33,358 bases of DNA from 2-12-FULL-65-11 sp049679965 (GCA_049679965.1 JBAUGX010000216.1:1-33358); one strand, 5' to 3'. Counted from the stretch's first letter, positions 8,621 through 16,391 are shown. Numbers and translations are program-made. The notes: generated by a model not told the origin, from the letters alone.

Positions 8621-10135
8621 ATGCAGAGTGGCCGCCGTTTCTTCGCCGTGGCAGCCCTGATCGCTGCGGCTTCACTTGTCGCGCACGCCCATGCCACGCC
8701 ACAGTCGCAATCGGCTGACATCCAGCTTCAGCTGGCTGATCTCCTGTTTTCAGAGGGGAAGTACCAAGAGTCGCTCGAAGCCTATCGCAACGCGGAGCGC
8801 GTCGCGGCGCCGGACCTGATACGCCAGGCTCGCACGGGCGTGATCATCTCCCTGCTCCGCGTCGCCGAGTTCGAACTGGCGCGGGAGGCAGCTGAGAAGC
8901 TGATTGAAGCCAATCCGCGCAGTCCCGAGTCGCTGGCGGTGTACGGCGACGCGCTCTGGGCGTCGGGGCTCTTCGAGCAGGCCGAAGTCAAGTATCGCGA
9001 TGCCCTCTCCGGGACGCCGGAGTTGGCGCGTGGCCGCCACGGCCTGGCCCGGTCTCTGGCCGCCCGGGGCCTGCTCGCCGAGTCGATGAACGAAGCCCAG
9101 GCGGCCCTGCGGCTCGCGCCGCGCGATCTCGAGCTCCACCACACGGTCGGCGCGATCTACGAGCGGATGCACAAGTACGAAGAGGCGGCGACGGCGTACA
9201 GCAATTACGTCAATCTGCTGCCGAACAAAGACGCCAGCGCGAAGGCCAGTTGGTCGCGCGCCCAGATTCGCTTCCTGCGGTCGTTTGGCCAGAAGGTGCC
9301 GTTCGAGGCCGATGCCGGCTCGAGCGATCAGGTGTACGCGGTGCCCTTCAGGCTCGTGAACGAGAAGATCATCATCCGCGTGAAGGTGAACGGCACGGGC
9401 CCGAATGACTTCGTGGTCGACACCGGGTCTGAAAGCACCGTCATCACGCGGCCCATGGCGCTCCGCCTCGGCGTCCTGCCGATTACCCAGACGCTCAGCG
9501 CGGGAGTGGGCGACGTGGGCCTTCGTGGCCTGCAGCTCGGCCGAGTGGATTTACTCGAAATCGGCGGGCTCAAGCTGGGCAACATACCCGTGCTCATCAA
9601 GAACCCGCCGCTTCGCGACTCGCAGGTGAGGGAGACCGAAAGCCTGTCGCCGCTGGCCTTGGGCTATTCGATGACCGTCGACTACAAGAAGCTGGAGCTG
9701 ACGCTGGCCAAGCACCTGCCCATCGAGCCGGCCGACGTCGAGCTGCCGCTGCGGCTCTACCGGCTCGCGACCGTGCGGGGGACGATTGATGGGAAACGCG
9801 AGGCGAACTTCGTCGTCGACACGGGAGGCCAGGTGATTTCCATCAGCCAGGCCACGGCCAGCGCGCTCGGTCCGGCCGACGCGTCGCGGCACATTGCGTT
9901 ACGGGTGTTCGGCACCTCGGGGTGGGATCGCGATGCGTTTCTGATGCCCGGCGTCAACCTGGCTTTCGATGGGATTGAGTTCAAGAACTACTCGGTCGTG
10001 GTGCTCAATCTCGACACGCCAAGTGCGCTGCTCGGCTTTCAGGTTGGCGGGATCGTCGGCCACAAGTTCCTCAGCGCCTACAAGGTGGGCATCGATCTGG
10101 AGCGGAGCACGCTCCGGCTGAAAAAGGCTTCGTAA
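8621..10135 (+). CDS. Secreted TPR protein with two retropepsin-like aspartic protease domains
   Basis: The protein has 504 residues. A signal peptide (about 1-26, ending AHATPQ) is followed by TPR-like helices (about 30-210, e.g. LADLLFSEGKYQESLEAYRNAE) and two consecutive aspartyl-protease-like domains. The first has FVVDTGSESTVIT with the catalytic-type Asp at about residue 267; the second has FVVDTGGQVISIS with Asp at about 400. Each lies in a beta-rich domain with a later hydrophobic-Gly element. Retropepsins need two DTG lobes, so this chain could form its own pepsin-like dimer, an inference. It probably acts in the periplasm on peptides or envelope proteins. ATG 8621 follows GGAGG (8612-8616); an in-frame GTG at 8582 has no SD. 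The stop lies inside a heptad repeat array. Confidence 0.83.
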   Translation: MQSGRRFFAVAALIAAASLVAHAHATPQSQSADIQLQLADLLFSEGKYQESLEAYRNAERVAAPDLIRQARTGVIISLLRVAEFELAREAAEKLIEANPRSPESLAVYGDALWASGLFEQAEVKYRDALSGTPELARGRHGLARSLAARGLLAESMNEAQAALRLAPRDLELHHTVGAIYERMHKYEEAATAYSNYVNLLPNKDASAKASWSRAQIRFLRSFGQKVPFEADAGSSDQVYAVPFRLVNEKIIIRVKVNGTGPNDFVVDTGSESTVITRPMALRLGVLPITQTLSAGVGDVGLRGLQLGRVDLLEIGGLKLGNIPVLIKNPPLRDSQVRETESLSPLALGYSMTVDYKKLELTLAKHLPIEPADVELPLRLYRLATVRGTIDGKREANFVVDTGGQVISISQATASALGPADASRHIALRVFGTSGWDRDAFLMPGVNLAFDGIEFKNYSVVVLNLDTPSALLGFQVGGIVGHKFLSAYKVGIDLERSTLRLKKAS

Positions 10136-10182
10136 GGCTCATGGCTCAGGCCAAAAGCCCTGAGCCCTAAGCCTTGAGCCTC
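10134..10182. repeat. Inverted heptad repeat array with terminator-like hairpin
   Basis: Seven 7-bp units run in one phase: AAGGCTC, ATGGCTC, AGGCCAA, AAGCCCT, GAGCCCT, AAGCCTT, GAGCCTC. The first units and the later ones are inverted relative to each other, giving a GGCTCAGG/CCTGAGCC stem (10143-10166, loop of 8 nt). It lies between convergent genes and covers the last codons of the thioesterase, so it probably also serves as a bidirectional terminator. Confidence 0.6.
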
Positions 10183-10643
10183 CGCTTGAGCCGCTCCGCT
10201 CGGCGAGCGTGTGCCTCCTTCGCGCCGCGCCTCTCTTCGTCGGTTTCGACGAGCAGCGGTGCGACGGGCACCCGGCTTCCATCATCCGAGATCGCGACAA
10301 AGGTCAGATACGCGCGGCTCGTCTGCTGGCGACGGCCTGTCAGGGTCTCCTCGGAAAACACATCCACCTGCACTTCAAGGGACGTCGTGAACGTGCACGT
10401 GACGCGCGCTCTGAGAATGATCAGATCGCCGACCTTGATCGGGTGCAGGAACTGGAGGCCATCGACTGCGGCCGTGACCAGCATCCGCCGGGTATGCCGA
10501 TGGCAGGCGATCGCGCCGGCAATGTCGATGAGGTGCATGACCTTGCCGCCGAGGACAAAGCCGAGCGGATTGGCGTCGTTCGGTAATACCACCTCCACCA
10601 TTTCGGTGGCGGAGTCGGCAGCCCGCTTGGGGGTGATGTCCAT
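10167..10643 (-). CDS. Acyl-CoA thioesterase, hotdog fold (YciA/BFIT type)
   Basis: The protein has 158 residues and one hotdog domain (about 15-130) of the acyl-CoA hydrolase family, which cleaves acyl-CoA to free acid and CoA in the cytoplasm. Family blocks seen are NDANPLGFVLGGKVMHLID (with the Asn/Asp of the catalytic region and the long HotDog helix), AAVDGLQFLHPIKVGDLI, and SRAYLTFVAI. The C-terminus is a charged Glu/Arg/Lys-rich helix partly encoded by the heptad array. No SD precedes ATG 10643; upstream is an AT-rich inverted repeat. Chain-length preference cannot be told. The gene may be transcribed with, or separately from, the large peptidase gene 97 nt upstream. Confidence 0.88.
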   Translation of the reverse strand: MDITPKRAADSATEMVEVVLPNDANPLGFVLGGKVMHLIDIAGAIACHRHTRRMLVTAAVDGLQFLHPIKVGDLIILRARVTCTFTTSLEVQVDVFSEETLTGRRQQTSRAYLTFVAISDDGSRVPVAPLLVETDEERRGAKEAHARRAERLKRRLKA

Positions 10644-10648
10644 GAGAA

Positions 10649-10736
10649 AGTGAAAAGTTAAAACTGAAAATTCAAAAGGACTGTTCGACGCACGCCGATC
10701 TCAGTCCTTTTGAGTTTTGACTTTTCACTTTTGACT
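10649..10736. repeat. AT-rich inverted array of heptad repeats between two minus-strand genes
   Basis: The left arm (10649-10683) reads in 7-bp units AGTGAAA, AGTTAAA, ACTGAAA, ATTCAAA, AGGACTG. The right arm (10702-10736) reads CAGTCCT, TTTGAGT, TTTGACT, TTTCACT, TTTGACT. The arms are reverse complements except for one extra unit and a single mismatch, leaving an 18-nt loop. Such a stem could terminate the upstream peptidase gene and insulate the thioesterase gene. Base composition is very unlike the GC-rich surroundings. Confidence 0.75.
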
Positions 10737-10739
10737 TCG

Positions 10740-13700
10740 TCAGAAGTCGTAGCCGATCCAGAGCGAGAAGCGTGCGCTGCGCCAGGCCTTGCCGCCCCCC
10801 TCGCCTGCAAAGAGCAGATTCTCCCACTGACGGTTGAACAGCGTGCGCCACGACCAGTCAAAGTGCAAGGGGAAGCCGAGGATGAACGTCTCGAGACCGA
10901 TCCCGTAGGAGGCGCGACCATCCTTCAAGCGGAAACCATCAACCGTCTCCGGGGCGCCGAAGTTGACGAGATCCTCTGGCTGCAGGACGGTGCCTGGGGG
11001 CGGGAGGGTGGCCGCCGTGAAGGTCTTCAGGCCCAGCACCGCCCGGCAGGTTTCGGGCCCTGTCTTGGCGAACTGGAAGCTGCCGGCGATGCGGTCCGAG
11101 AATTGGGTGCCGATCGGCGTGCACGGAGACGGGCTCGCCTGATTGTTGAACCAGCCGCCGCCGATGTTGAAGAAGAACGAGCCTCGAATGCCGCCGATGA
11201 CGCCAAACGGCGTCAGCGCCGCCTCGAGGATGGGGAACCGCAACTCGGCGTTCGCGAAGACGGCGTTCTGGCCGACGAATTCGAGATAGTCGTAGCCATG
11301 CATCTCGGAGTTGCCGCCGAAGTACATGAAGGCGGGGAAGTCGCCGGAACTCTTGAAGCCGCGGATACGTGTCGCCAGCACGCCGTTCGACCCCAGGCGC
11401 AGGTAATGCCGTGCGTCGCCATCGAAGGTCTGCCGCGACAGCACGCTCCCCACCGGCGGCGAGAGCTCGTACGCAATCCGGAATGTGTTGCCGGCCACCG
11501 GGCCGAATTCGCGGAACACGGTCGTCTCCTGGACGAAGGCCACGCCCAAGGGGACAAGCGTGCCGTTGCTGAAGACGGTCCGGCCGTACAGGGATCGCTG
11601 GTATGCCTCCGATTCCCGCTGGAGAGCCGGGTCGGCATACTCCTCGTTGATCTGGGTGATACCAGTCGAGATCTCGGCGCGGCGGTACCGGCTGAACGGA
11701 TAGATGCCAACGGCGGCGGCGCCGCGGGTCGTGCGCGTGGCGACTGCGAAGTCCCGGCTGAGGAAGTTCGCGAGGTTGGGATCGTAGAACGCGCCGCCGA
11801 GCTGGCCGTAGAAGAACTGCGTCTGCAGGAAGCCCTGGAACAGGTACTGGAGCCTCCGAGAGAGGTTCACGTAGGACGCCGCGAAGGTTCGATACTGCGA
11901 GACCGACGACACGTACACGCTGAACTGCTGATCTCCGAGCACGTCCCCGAAGCTGATCTGCGAGCCGCCGAAGATGTCGCCGCCGCTCGTGACGCCCACG
12001 TTGAGCGGCGGACGGCCCTCGAGGAACATCTTTTCGAACATGCCTTTCTTGCGCTTCATGTCCGGGACGAGCGCGTGCTGCAGCGGCGCCTGGAAGTCGA
12101 TGGCCGCCACCGGCGACGGCATGCCGAAGTCGTCGGACGCCGCCGTGTGGAGCGGCTCCTGCCGGTTGATCGCGCGGAGCGTGTGCTCGTTCTTGTAGTA
12201 GCTGACAAAGGCGATACGGTTCGTCTTGCCTTCGTTCAGCACGACTGGGGAGTAGTTGCCGCCAATCGCATCGGTGTACTGGCGTAGCTCGCCGGTCGTC
12301 ATGTCGAGCGTCCAGATGTTATAGACGTTGCCGTTCCTGGCGATCTCAGGCTCGAGCGGCACGGCCGGATCGGTGGCGGTCGACGAGAAGACGATGGTGT
12401 GGTCGTCGATGAATTGTGCGGCCGTCTCATCCTGCGTCCCGAAGGTGACCTGGGTTTTCTTCCTGGTGGCGAAATCGAAGCGGAACAGCTTCTGGCTGCC
12501 GCTGATGCGCGCCACATAGATGATGGACTTGCCGTCCGGCGAATAGGTGGGCGCGAAATCCGCGAAGTCGTCGGTCGTCAGGTTGACGACGGCCTGTGAG
12601 TCCAGATCGACCGTGAAGATGTCGCCGACCGCGCCCCGCAAGGCATCGAACGCCACCGTGCGGCCGTCGGGCGAGAACGCCGGCGACTCCGGCTCGTCGA
12701 CCGACTTCATCGGGATCCGCACCTCGATCCGTCGCGTCAGGACGTTCTGGATGATGAGCGTCCGTTCTTTTTCAGTCCGCACGAAATACGCGATGCGGTC
12801 TCCCTGCGGCGACCACGCCAGCCACGGGTGGGCCGCCGTCTGGACCCCCATCTGGACCAGGTGGTCGAAGCCCATGTCCTTGTCGAAGCCCTCCGTCAGG
12901 TTGCGGACGACCGACCCGTCCTTCGAGGAGACGAGGATGATGTCCAGTTCCTGTTCCCGGCGGTTCCCGGTGACCACGGCGATGAGATCGCCCGACGGGG
13001 AGGGCGCGATGGAATAGGCGCCGATGAAGTTCGTCCGCTCCATGTTGGGCGCCAGATCTCGCCCGTAGTCGGCCGGCCGCTCCTTGTCGCGAAACGGCTT
13101 GAAGCGGTCCTTCAAGTACCGGTCGAAGGCCTCGTCGAACTCACTCTTCTTCAACTGCAACGCTTCTTCGTAGGGATCCTCGCCGCCGGCGCCGATCGCG
13201 CTCTTCCTCAAGGCAAAGAGAAAGCTGCGGACGCCTTCCTTTCCGGCTCTCGCCTCGATGAACTCGAAGAGCGCATGGCCGAGGTTGTAGATCAACCGAG
13301 AGGGCCCTGAGGTGCCGTAGCCCTGGAGCTCGGTCATCTTGGGCACCGTATCGGACACGGCTGCGTCCCGCACCACCATCAGGTCGAGCGGGTTCCAGAT
13401 CCCGCGTTCGAATTCCGCGTGGCCCTCGTGTACCCAGAGCGGCATCCCGTTGCTGACGAGCGACTGCGGAATCATGTCGAACTGGAACTGGTGGGTGAGC
13501 TCGTGCACGATGAGGCCGTAGAGCAGGTCCGGAGGCTCGTCGATGGGCATCACCATCCGGCCGCGAAACGGCTCGGCAAATGCGCCGACGCCCTCCTGGG
13601 CCGCGGCGGGATCGATGTTCTCCTGCTCGAACTCGCTGTGTGTCTTGAACAAGACGAGGGACAATTTGCCGGGAAGCTCGTGTCTCAGGTCGCCACTGAC

Positions 13701-13955
13701 CTTCTGATAGGCGCTCTCCGCATAACCGGCGATCCGCTCCAGATGCTGCTCGAGCTCCGGGTAGTAGTAAATCTCGAAGTGCTCCGTTGGGTAGACGTGC
13801 CACTCGAACTTGTCGTAGTGGATCTTGTTCTTGAAGAAGTAGGGGACAAAGGGGGTCTGCGCAGCCGCGACGCCCACCTGCCCGACGATCACCGCAGCGA
13901 CGAATGCAGCGACCCTGGTGGGTCTGACAAGAAACGCCAGCATGCGTGTGCGCAT
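10740..13955 (-). CDS. Outer-membrane protein: gluzincin-like peptidase, TolB-type propeller and BamA/TamA-like barrel
   Basis: The protein has 1071 residues. A signal peptide (about 1-33) is followed by a peptidase MA-type domain (about 45-290). There the zinc motif is HELTH (H151, E152, H155) and the likely third ligand is Glu177 in WVHEGHAEFE. A PD40/TolB-like beta-propeller follows (about 310-600, repeated SPDGRTVAF, SPDGKSIIY and similar). The C-terminal half (about 640-1071) is an Omp85/surface-antigen-like barrel, with the Gly-aromatic block MHGYDYLEFVGQNAVFANAELRFP split over two strands and a terminal aromatic (WIGYDF). Each catalytic residue needed for a metallopeptidase is present. 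It probably sits in the outer membrane with the peptidase in the periplasm or outside. I remember similar proteins as uncharacterised. GAGG lies 9 nt before the ATG. Confidence 0.82.
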   Translation of the reverse strand: MRTRMLAFLVRPTRVAAFVAAVIVGQVGVAAAQTPFVPYFFKNKIHYDKFEWHVYPTEHFEIYYYPELEQHLERIAGYAESAYQKVSGDLRHELPGKLSLVLFKTHSEFEQENIDPAAAQEGVGAFAEPFRGRMVMPIDEPPDLLYGLIVHELTHQFQFDMIPQSLVSNGMPLWVHEGHAEFERGIWNPLDLMVVRDAAVSDTVPKMTELQGYGTSGPSRLIYNLGHALFEFIEARAGKEGVRSFLFALRKSAIGAGGEDPYEEALQLKKSEFDEAFDRYLKDRFKPFRDKERPADYGRDLAPNMERTNFIGAYSIAPSPSGDLIAVVTGNRREQELDIILVSSKDGSVVRNLTEGFDKDMGFDHLVQMGVQTAAHPWLAWSPQGDRIAYFVRTEKERTLIIQNVLTRRIEVRIPMKSVDEPESPAFSPDGRTVAFDALRGAVGDIFTVDLDSQAVVNLTTDDFADFAPTYSPDGKSIIYVARISGSQKLFRFDFATRKKTQVTFGTQDETAAQFIDDHTIVFSSTATDPAVPLEPEIARNGNVYNIWTLDMTTGELRQYTDAIGGNYSPVVLNEGKTNRIAFVSYYKNEHTLRAINRQEPLHTAASDDFGMPSPVAAIDFQAPLQHALVPDMKRKKGMFEKMFLEGRPPLNVGVTSGGDIFGGSQISFGDVLGDQQFSVYVSSVSQYRTFAASYVNLSRRLQYLFQGFLQTQFFYGQLGGAFYDPNLANFLSRDFAVATRTTRGAAAVGIYPFSRYRRAEISTGITQINEEYADPALQRESEAYQRSLYGRTVFSNGTLVPLGVAFVQETTVFREFGPVAGNTFRIAYELSPPVGSVLSRQTFDGDARHYLRLGSNGVLATRIRGFKSSGDFPAFMYFGGNSEMHGYDYLEFVGQNAVFANAELRFPILEAALTPFGVIGGIRGSFFFNIGGGWFNNQASPSPCTPIGTQFSDRIAGSFQFAKTGPETCRAVLGLKTFTAATLPPPGTVLQPEDLVNFGAPETVDGFRLKDGRASYGIGLETFILGFPLHFDWSWRTLFNRQWENLLFAGEGGGKAWRSARFSLWIGYDF

Positions 13956-14156
13956 TGTGCAATACCTCGGAAGTGATATCGACGGCTGAGACTGAGTGCG
14001 ATCTTACCGTGGCGGTCCGCCCCGTGCAAAGGTCGATCCCGGCCTTCGCTCGCCCTCAGCACCGAGCGAGCTACGGCCAGGCAGGCCAGATCCGACAAAG
14101 GTGCGATCGGTGCGATGTCCTGAGGGGGCCTCGCCTGATGCCTGCGGGCGACACGC

Positions 14157-14162
14157 TATACT
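14157..14162 (+). promoter_or_regulatory. Candidate -10 hexamer TATACT of ECF sigma operon
   Basis: TATACT matches the sigma70-type -10 consensus in 5 of 6 bases. It lies about 125 nt before the sigma factor start. A convincing -35 was not seen, so the promoter is tentative. Confidence 0.35.
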
Positions 14163-14173
14163 GGCGCCTGGCC

Positions 14174-14236
14174 GCCTTCGCGGCTTCGCCGCTTCAGCGT
14201 GCCAAGCCGAAGCACGCCCGCAAGGCGTGCGAAGGC
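14174..14236 (+). other. Nested inverted repeats, possible structured 5' leader RNA
   Basis: The outer arms GCCTTCGC (14174-14181) and GCGAAGGC (14229-14236) enclose a perfect 7-bp hairpin GCACGCC-CGCAA-GGCGTGC (14212-14230) and a CGGCTT/AAGCCG pair. The outer and the 7-bp stems share two bases, so they compete or stack rather than coexist fully. It could be a leader RNA switch or a dispersed intergenic repeat. Confidence 0.4.
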
Positions 14237-14242
14237 TGGAAT

Positions 14243-14278
14243 AAGGGAGGTCGCACCAGGGTTTACATGCACTGGTGC
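14243..14278 (+). promoter_or_regulatory. SD tract plus hairpin that may bridge it to the ECF sigma start
   Basis: AAGGGAGG (14243-14250) is a near-perfect SD but lies 37 nt before ATG 14288, and no start sits at normal distance. Between them GCACCAG (14253-14259) pairs with CTGGTGC (14272-14278). Folding this hairpin would leave about 11 nt between SD and ATG. A five-codon ORF (14267-14284, MHWCL) lies partly in the hairpin and ends 3 nt before the ATG. Confidence 0.45.
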
Positions 14279-14287
14279 CTGTAGCAG

Positions 14288-14908
14288 ATGCGCAGACGTC
14301 AGGGATTGTTGCAGGCCTTCCGGGGCTCTCGAGAGGCGGAGGCCGCGCGGGCTCGGCGGGCGGCCGGCTTCGAGGCCGAAGCGCTCGGATACGTCGACAG
14401 CCTGTACCGAACCGCGCTGCGCCTGACCCGACGCCAGGCGGACGCGGACGATCTCGTCCAGGAGACCTATCTCAAAGCCTTTCGCGCGGCCGATCGGTTC
14501 GCGCCGGGGACGAACCTGCGGGCGTGGCTGTTCACGATTCTTCACAACACCGCGAGAAACCGTCTGCGCGACCGCGCGAGGGACCAGGTGACAATCGATA
14601 GTGAGATCGTCGAACGCGCCGCCGAGGCGGCCGCTCCAGGGTTGTGGGCGGGCCCGTTGCCCACCCCCGAGAGCCTGATGCTCGACGGCACGCTGATGCC
14701 CGAACTCGAAGCGGCGATCGCTTCGCTGCCAGACGTCTTCCGGCAGGCTATCTGGCTGCGCGACGTGGAGGAGTTCTCGTATGCCGAGATCGCGGAGATG
14801 CTGGCGGTGCCGATTGGCACTGTGATGTCACGGATCTCGCGCGGCCGGCGCCTGCTATTCGACCAGCTGAAGCCGATGCGGACCGTGGCCCTCAGCGGAA
14901 AGTCGTGA
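14288..14908 (+). CDS. RNA polymerase sigma factor, ECF subfamily
   Basis: The protein has 206 residues. Region 2 (about 37-100) contains YRTALRLTRRQADADDLVQETYLKAF, split here as helix and the DDLVQETYLKAF core-binding motif, plus LRAWLFTILHNTARNR. Region 4 (about 140-195) has the helix-turn-helix in FSYAEIAEMLAVPIGTVMSRISRGRRLL. It directs RNA polymerase to a small regulon. A stop codon lies two codons upstream of ATG 14288, so the start cannot be earlier, yet no SD is close; see the bridging hairpin. The anti-sigma gene follows at 9 nt or, with an alternative GTG start, overlaps it. The pair then leads into a TlpA-type thioredoxin, pointing to redox or metal stress control. Confidence 0.93.
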   Translation: MRRRQGLLQAFRGSREAEAARARRAAGFEAEALGYVDSLYRTALRLTRRQADADDLVQETYLKAFRAADRFAPGTNLRAWLFTILHNTARNRLRDRARDQVTIDSEIVERAAEAAAPGLWAGPLPTPESLMLDGTLMPELEAAIASLPDVFRQAIWLRDVEEFSYAEIAEMLAVPIGTVMSRISRGRRLLFDQLKPMRTVALSGKS

Positions 14909-14916
14909 CAATACCA

Positions 14917-15705
14917 ATGACTACCGACTGTACTTCTATCGATCCGCTCGTGACATCCTACGTCGACCAGGATCTGGCCATGGCCGACCGCGAGGCCGTC
15001 GATCGCCACTTGCGCGTCTGCCCACCGTGCAAGGCACGGGTTGCCGCGGAACAGGAGGTTCGCGGACTGGTGCAGGCGAGCAGGTCTCGGCTGACGGCCC
15101 AAAGCGCGCCGGCCTCGCTGCACCACCGGTGCGCGGACCTGGCGGCGAGTACGCTGGCCCCGATCGGGGGCGTGTCCCAGGCGTCCCGACAGGCCGGGTG
15201 GACGCGCCGCGCGAAGCTCGTTCCAGTGGCCCTCGCCGCGAGCCTGGTGATCATTGCCAGCGGCGCCCTTCTCTACGAGGCCACCGATCGGTCCGCCACG
15301 GTCCTGGCCGCAGAGCTCGCCGCCGACCACGTCAAGTGTTTTGCCGTCAACGACCTGTTAGGTACGCACGAAACGCCCACGACCGTCGAGCGCGAGATGA
15401 TGGCCGGCTTCGGCTGGCACATGCAGGTGCCCGCCGATCTCGAGCGAGCCGGCCTCGAGCTCGTCGGTGCACGGCCGTGTCTGTATGCCGAGGGGAAGAT
15501 CGCCCACATCATGTACCGCTACCAGGGGCAGCCCGTGTCGGTCTTCATGCTGCCGCGGACCGTGCGGCACGACGACCTGGTGGACGTGCTGGGCCACGAA
15601 GCCGCGATCTGGTCGGTGGGTGACCGGACGTTCGTCCTGGTGGCCCGGGAATCGCGCGTCGAGGTACGGCGGATGACGTCGCTCGTCAGAGCCGCATTTC
15701 ATTGA
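14917..15705 (+). CDS. Membrane anti-sigma factor with zinc-finger (zf-HC2/ZAS) domain
   Basis: The protein has 262 residues. The cytoplasmic N-domain carries the ZAS motif HLRVCPPC (H-x3-C-x2-C), which binds zinc and holds the sigma factor. One membrane segment (about 93-113, VALAASLVIIASGALLY) leads to a periplasmic domain of about 145 residues. That domain has HVKCF, ARPCLYAEGK and several His residues, so it could sense thiol redox state or a metal. The start is either ATG 14917 or the in-frame GTG 14905, which overlaps the sigma factor stop; GGAA lies just upstream of the GTG. It is probably the negative regulator of the adjacent ECF factor and part of its operon. Confidence 0.87.
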   Translation: MTTDCTSIDPLVTSYVDQDLAMADREAVDRHLRVCPPCKARVAAEQEVRGLVQASRSRLTAQSAPASLHHRCADLAASTLAPIGGVSQASRQAGWTRRAKLVPVALAASLVIIASGALLYEATDRSATVLAAELAADHVKCFAVNDLLGTHETPTTVEREMMAGFGWHMQVPADLERAGLELVGARPCLYAEGKIAHIMYRYQGQPVSVFMLPRTVRHDDLVDVLGHEAAIWSVGDRTFVLVARESRVEVRRMTSLVRAAFH

Positions 15706-15728
15706 CCCTGGGCTAAGATACGAGGACC

Positions 15729-16370
15729 ATGGAGCCCGACCGCATGCGAATCCGATGGACCGTTGCCACGCTTGCCGCGCTAGCGCTTTCGATGCTGACC
15801 CTCAGCGGGGGGCTGCCGTGGCCGTTCCCGGCCGTTGACGGGCTTCGGGTCGTGGATGCCGCCGCACAGGCTGGCGGCGCGTCGCCCTCGGCGGCCGGCA
15901 TCCCGAGCCAGTCGACGGATGCCTGTCCCGTGGACGCGAAGCCGGCCAATCTCAATTTCACGTTGAAAGACATGAGTGGTAAGAACGTGAGGCTGGCGGA
16001 CTTCAAGGGCAAGGTGATCCTGCTCGACTTCTGGGCCACGTGGTGCATACCCTGCAAAGTGGAAATACCGTGGTTCGTCGAGTTCCAGACCAAGTACGGA
16101 CCCAGAGGGCTGCAGGTGATCGGCGTCTCGGTTGACGATACCGTGGAGAAGCTCAGACCGTACGTCACCCAGCTGAAGATGAACTATCCGGTGCTGCTGG
16201 GCCTCGGGCACGACGATGTGCAGGACGCGTACGGTCCGATGTGGGGACTCCCTCTGACGGTGGTGATCTCACGCGACGGGAAGATGTGCTCGAAGCACAC
16301 GGGCCTTGGGTCGAAGCAGGCGTTCGAGAATCAGATCAAGGCCCTCCTCCCGGCGAAAGCACTCCTGTAG
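15729..16370 (+). CDS. TlpA/ResA-type thiol-disulfide oxidoreductase
   Basis: The protein has 213 residues. An N-terminal signal anchor (about 8-30) is followed by an Ala/Gly-rich spacer and a thioredoxin-fold domain (about 70-210). The active site is WATWCIPCK (C-x2-C), and the AhpC/TSA-like core has VILLDFW, VIGVSVDD and the cis-Pro region GLPLTVVISRDG. It probably reduces disulfides in the periplasm, for example in cytochrome c maturation. A third Cys in MCSKH is not part of the active site. It sits 23 nt after the anti-sigma gene. TAAGAT (15714-15719) plus CGAGG before the ATG may allow its own transcription. Confidence 0.9.
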   Translation: MEPDRMRIRWTVATLAALALSMLTLSGGLPWPFPAVDGLRVVDAAAQAGGASPSAAGIPSQSTDACPVDAKPANLNFTLKDMSGKNVRLADFKGKVILLDFWATWCIPCKVEIPWFVEFQTKYGPRGLQVIGVSVDDTVEKLRPYVTQLKMNYPVLLGLGHDDVQDAYGPMWGLPLTVVISRDGKMCSKHTGLGSKQAFENQIKALLPAKALL

Positions 16371-16379
16371 GACGTGTAG

Positions 16380-16385
16380 TATGAT
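16380..16385 (+). promoter_or_regulatory. -10-like TATGAT 6 nt before start (leaderless pattern)
   Basis: TATGAT matches the -10 consensus in 5 of 6 bases and is followed by GCGGCG and then the ATG at 16392, with no SD. Confidence 0.45.
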
Positions 16386-16391
16386 GCGGCG

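Larger units (their letters stand above)
13956..14287 (+). other. 332-nt intergenic region holding the structured leader of the ECF sigma operon
   Basis: No protein-coding gene is supported here. The first 200 nt next to the divergent peptidase gene show nothing I can name. The second part holds a TATACT hexamer, nested inverted repeats, a strong purine SD-like tract and a further hairpin before the sigma factor ATG; these are listed separately. Confidence 0.6.

Noticed and set aside
10710..12287. 525-codon plus-strand open frame under the peptidase-barrel gene
   Set aside because: Arg/Glu/Ala-biased with no domain, fully antisense to a gene with clear motifs.
14174..14236. Possible tRNA-like cloverleaf
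   Set aside because: Nested stems are present but there is no T-loop, anticodon loop or acceptor of proper length, so I call only a structured leader.
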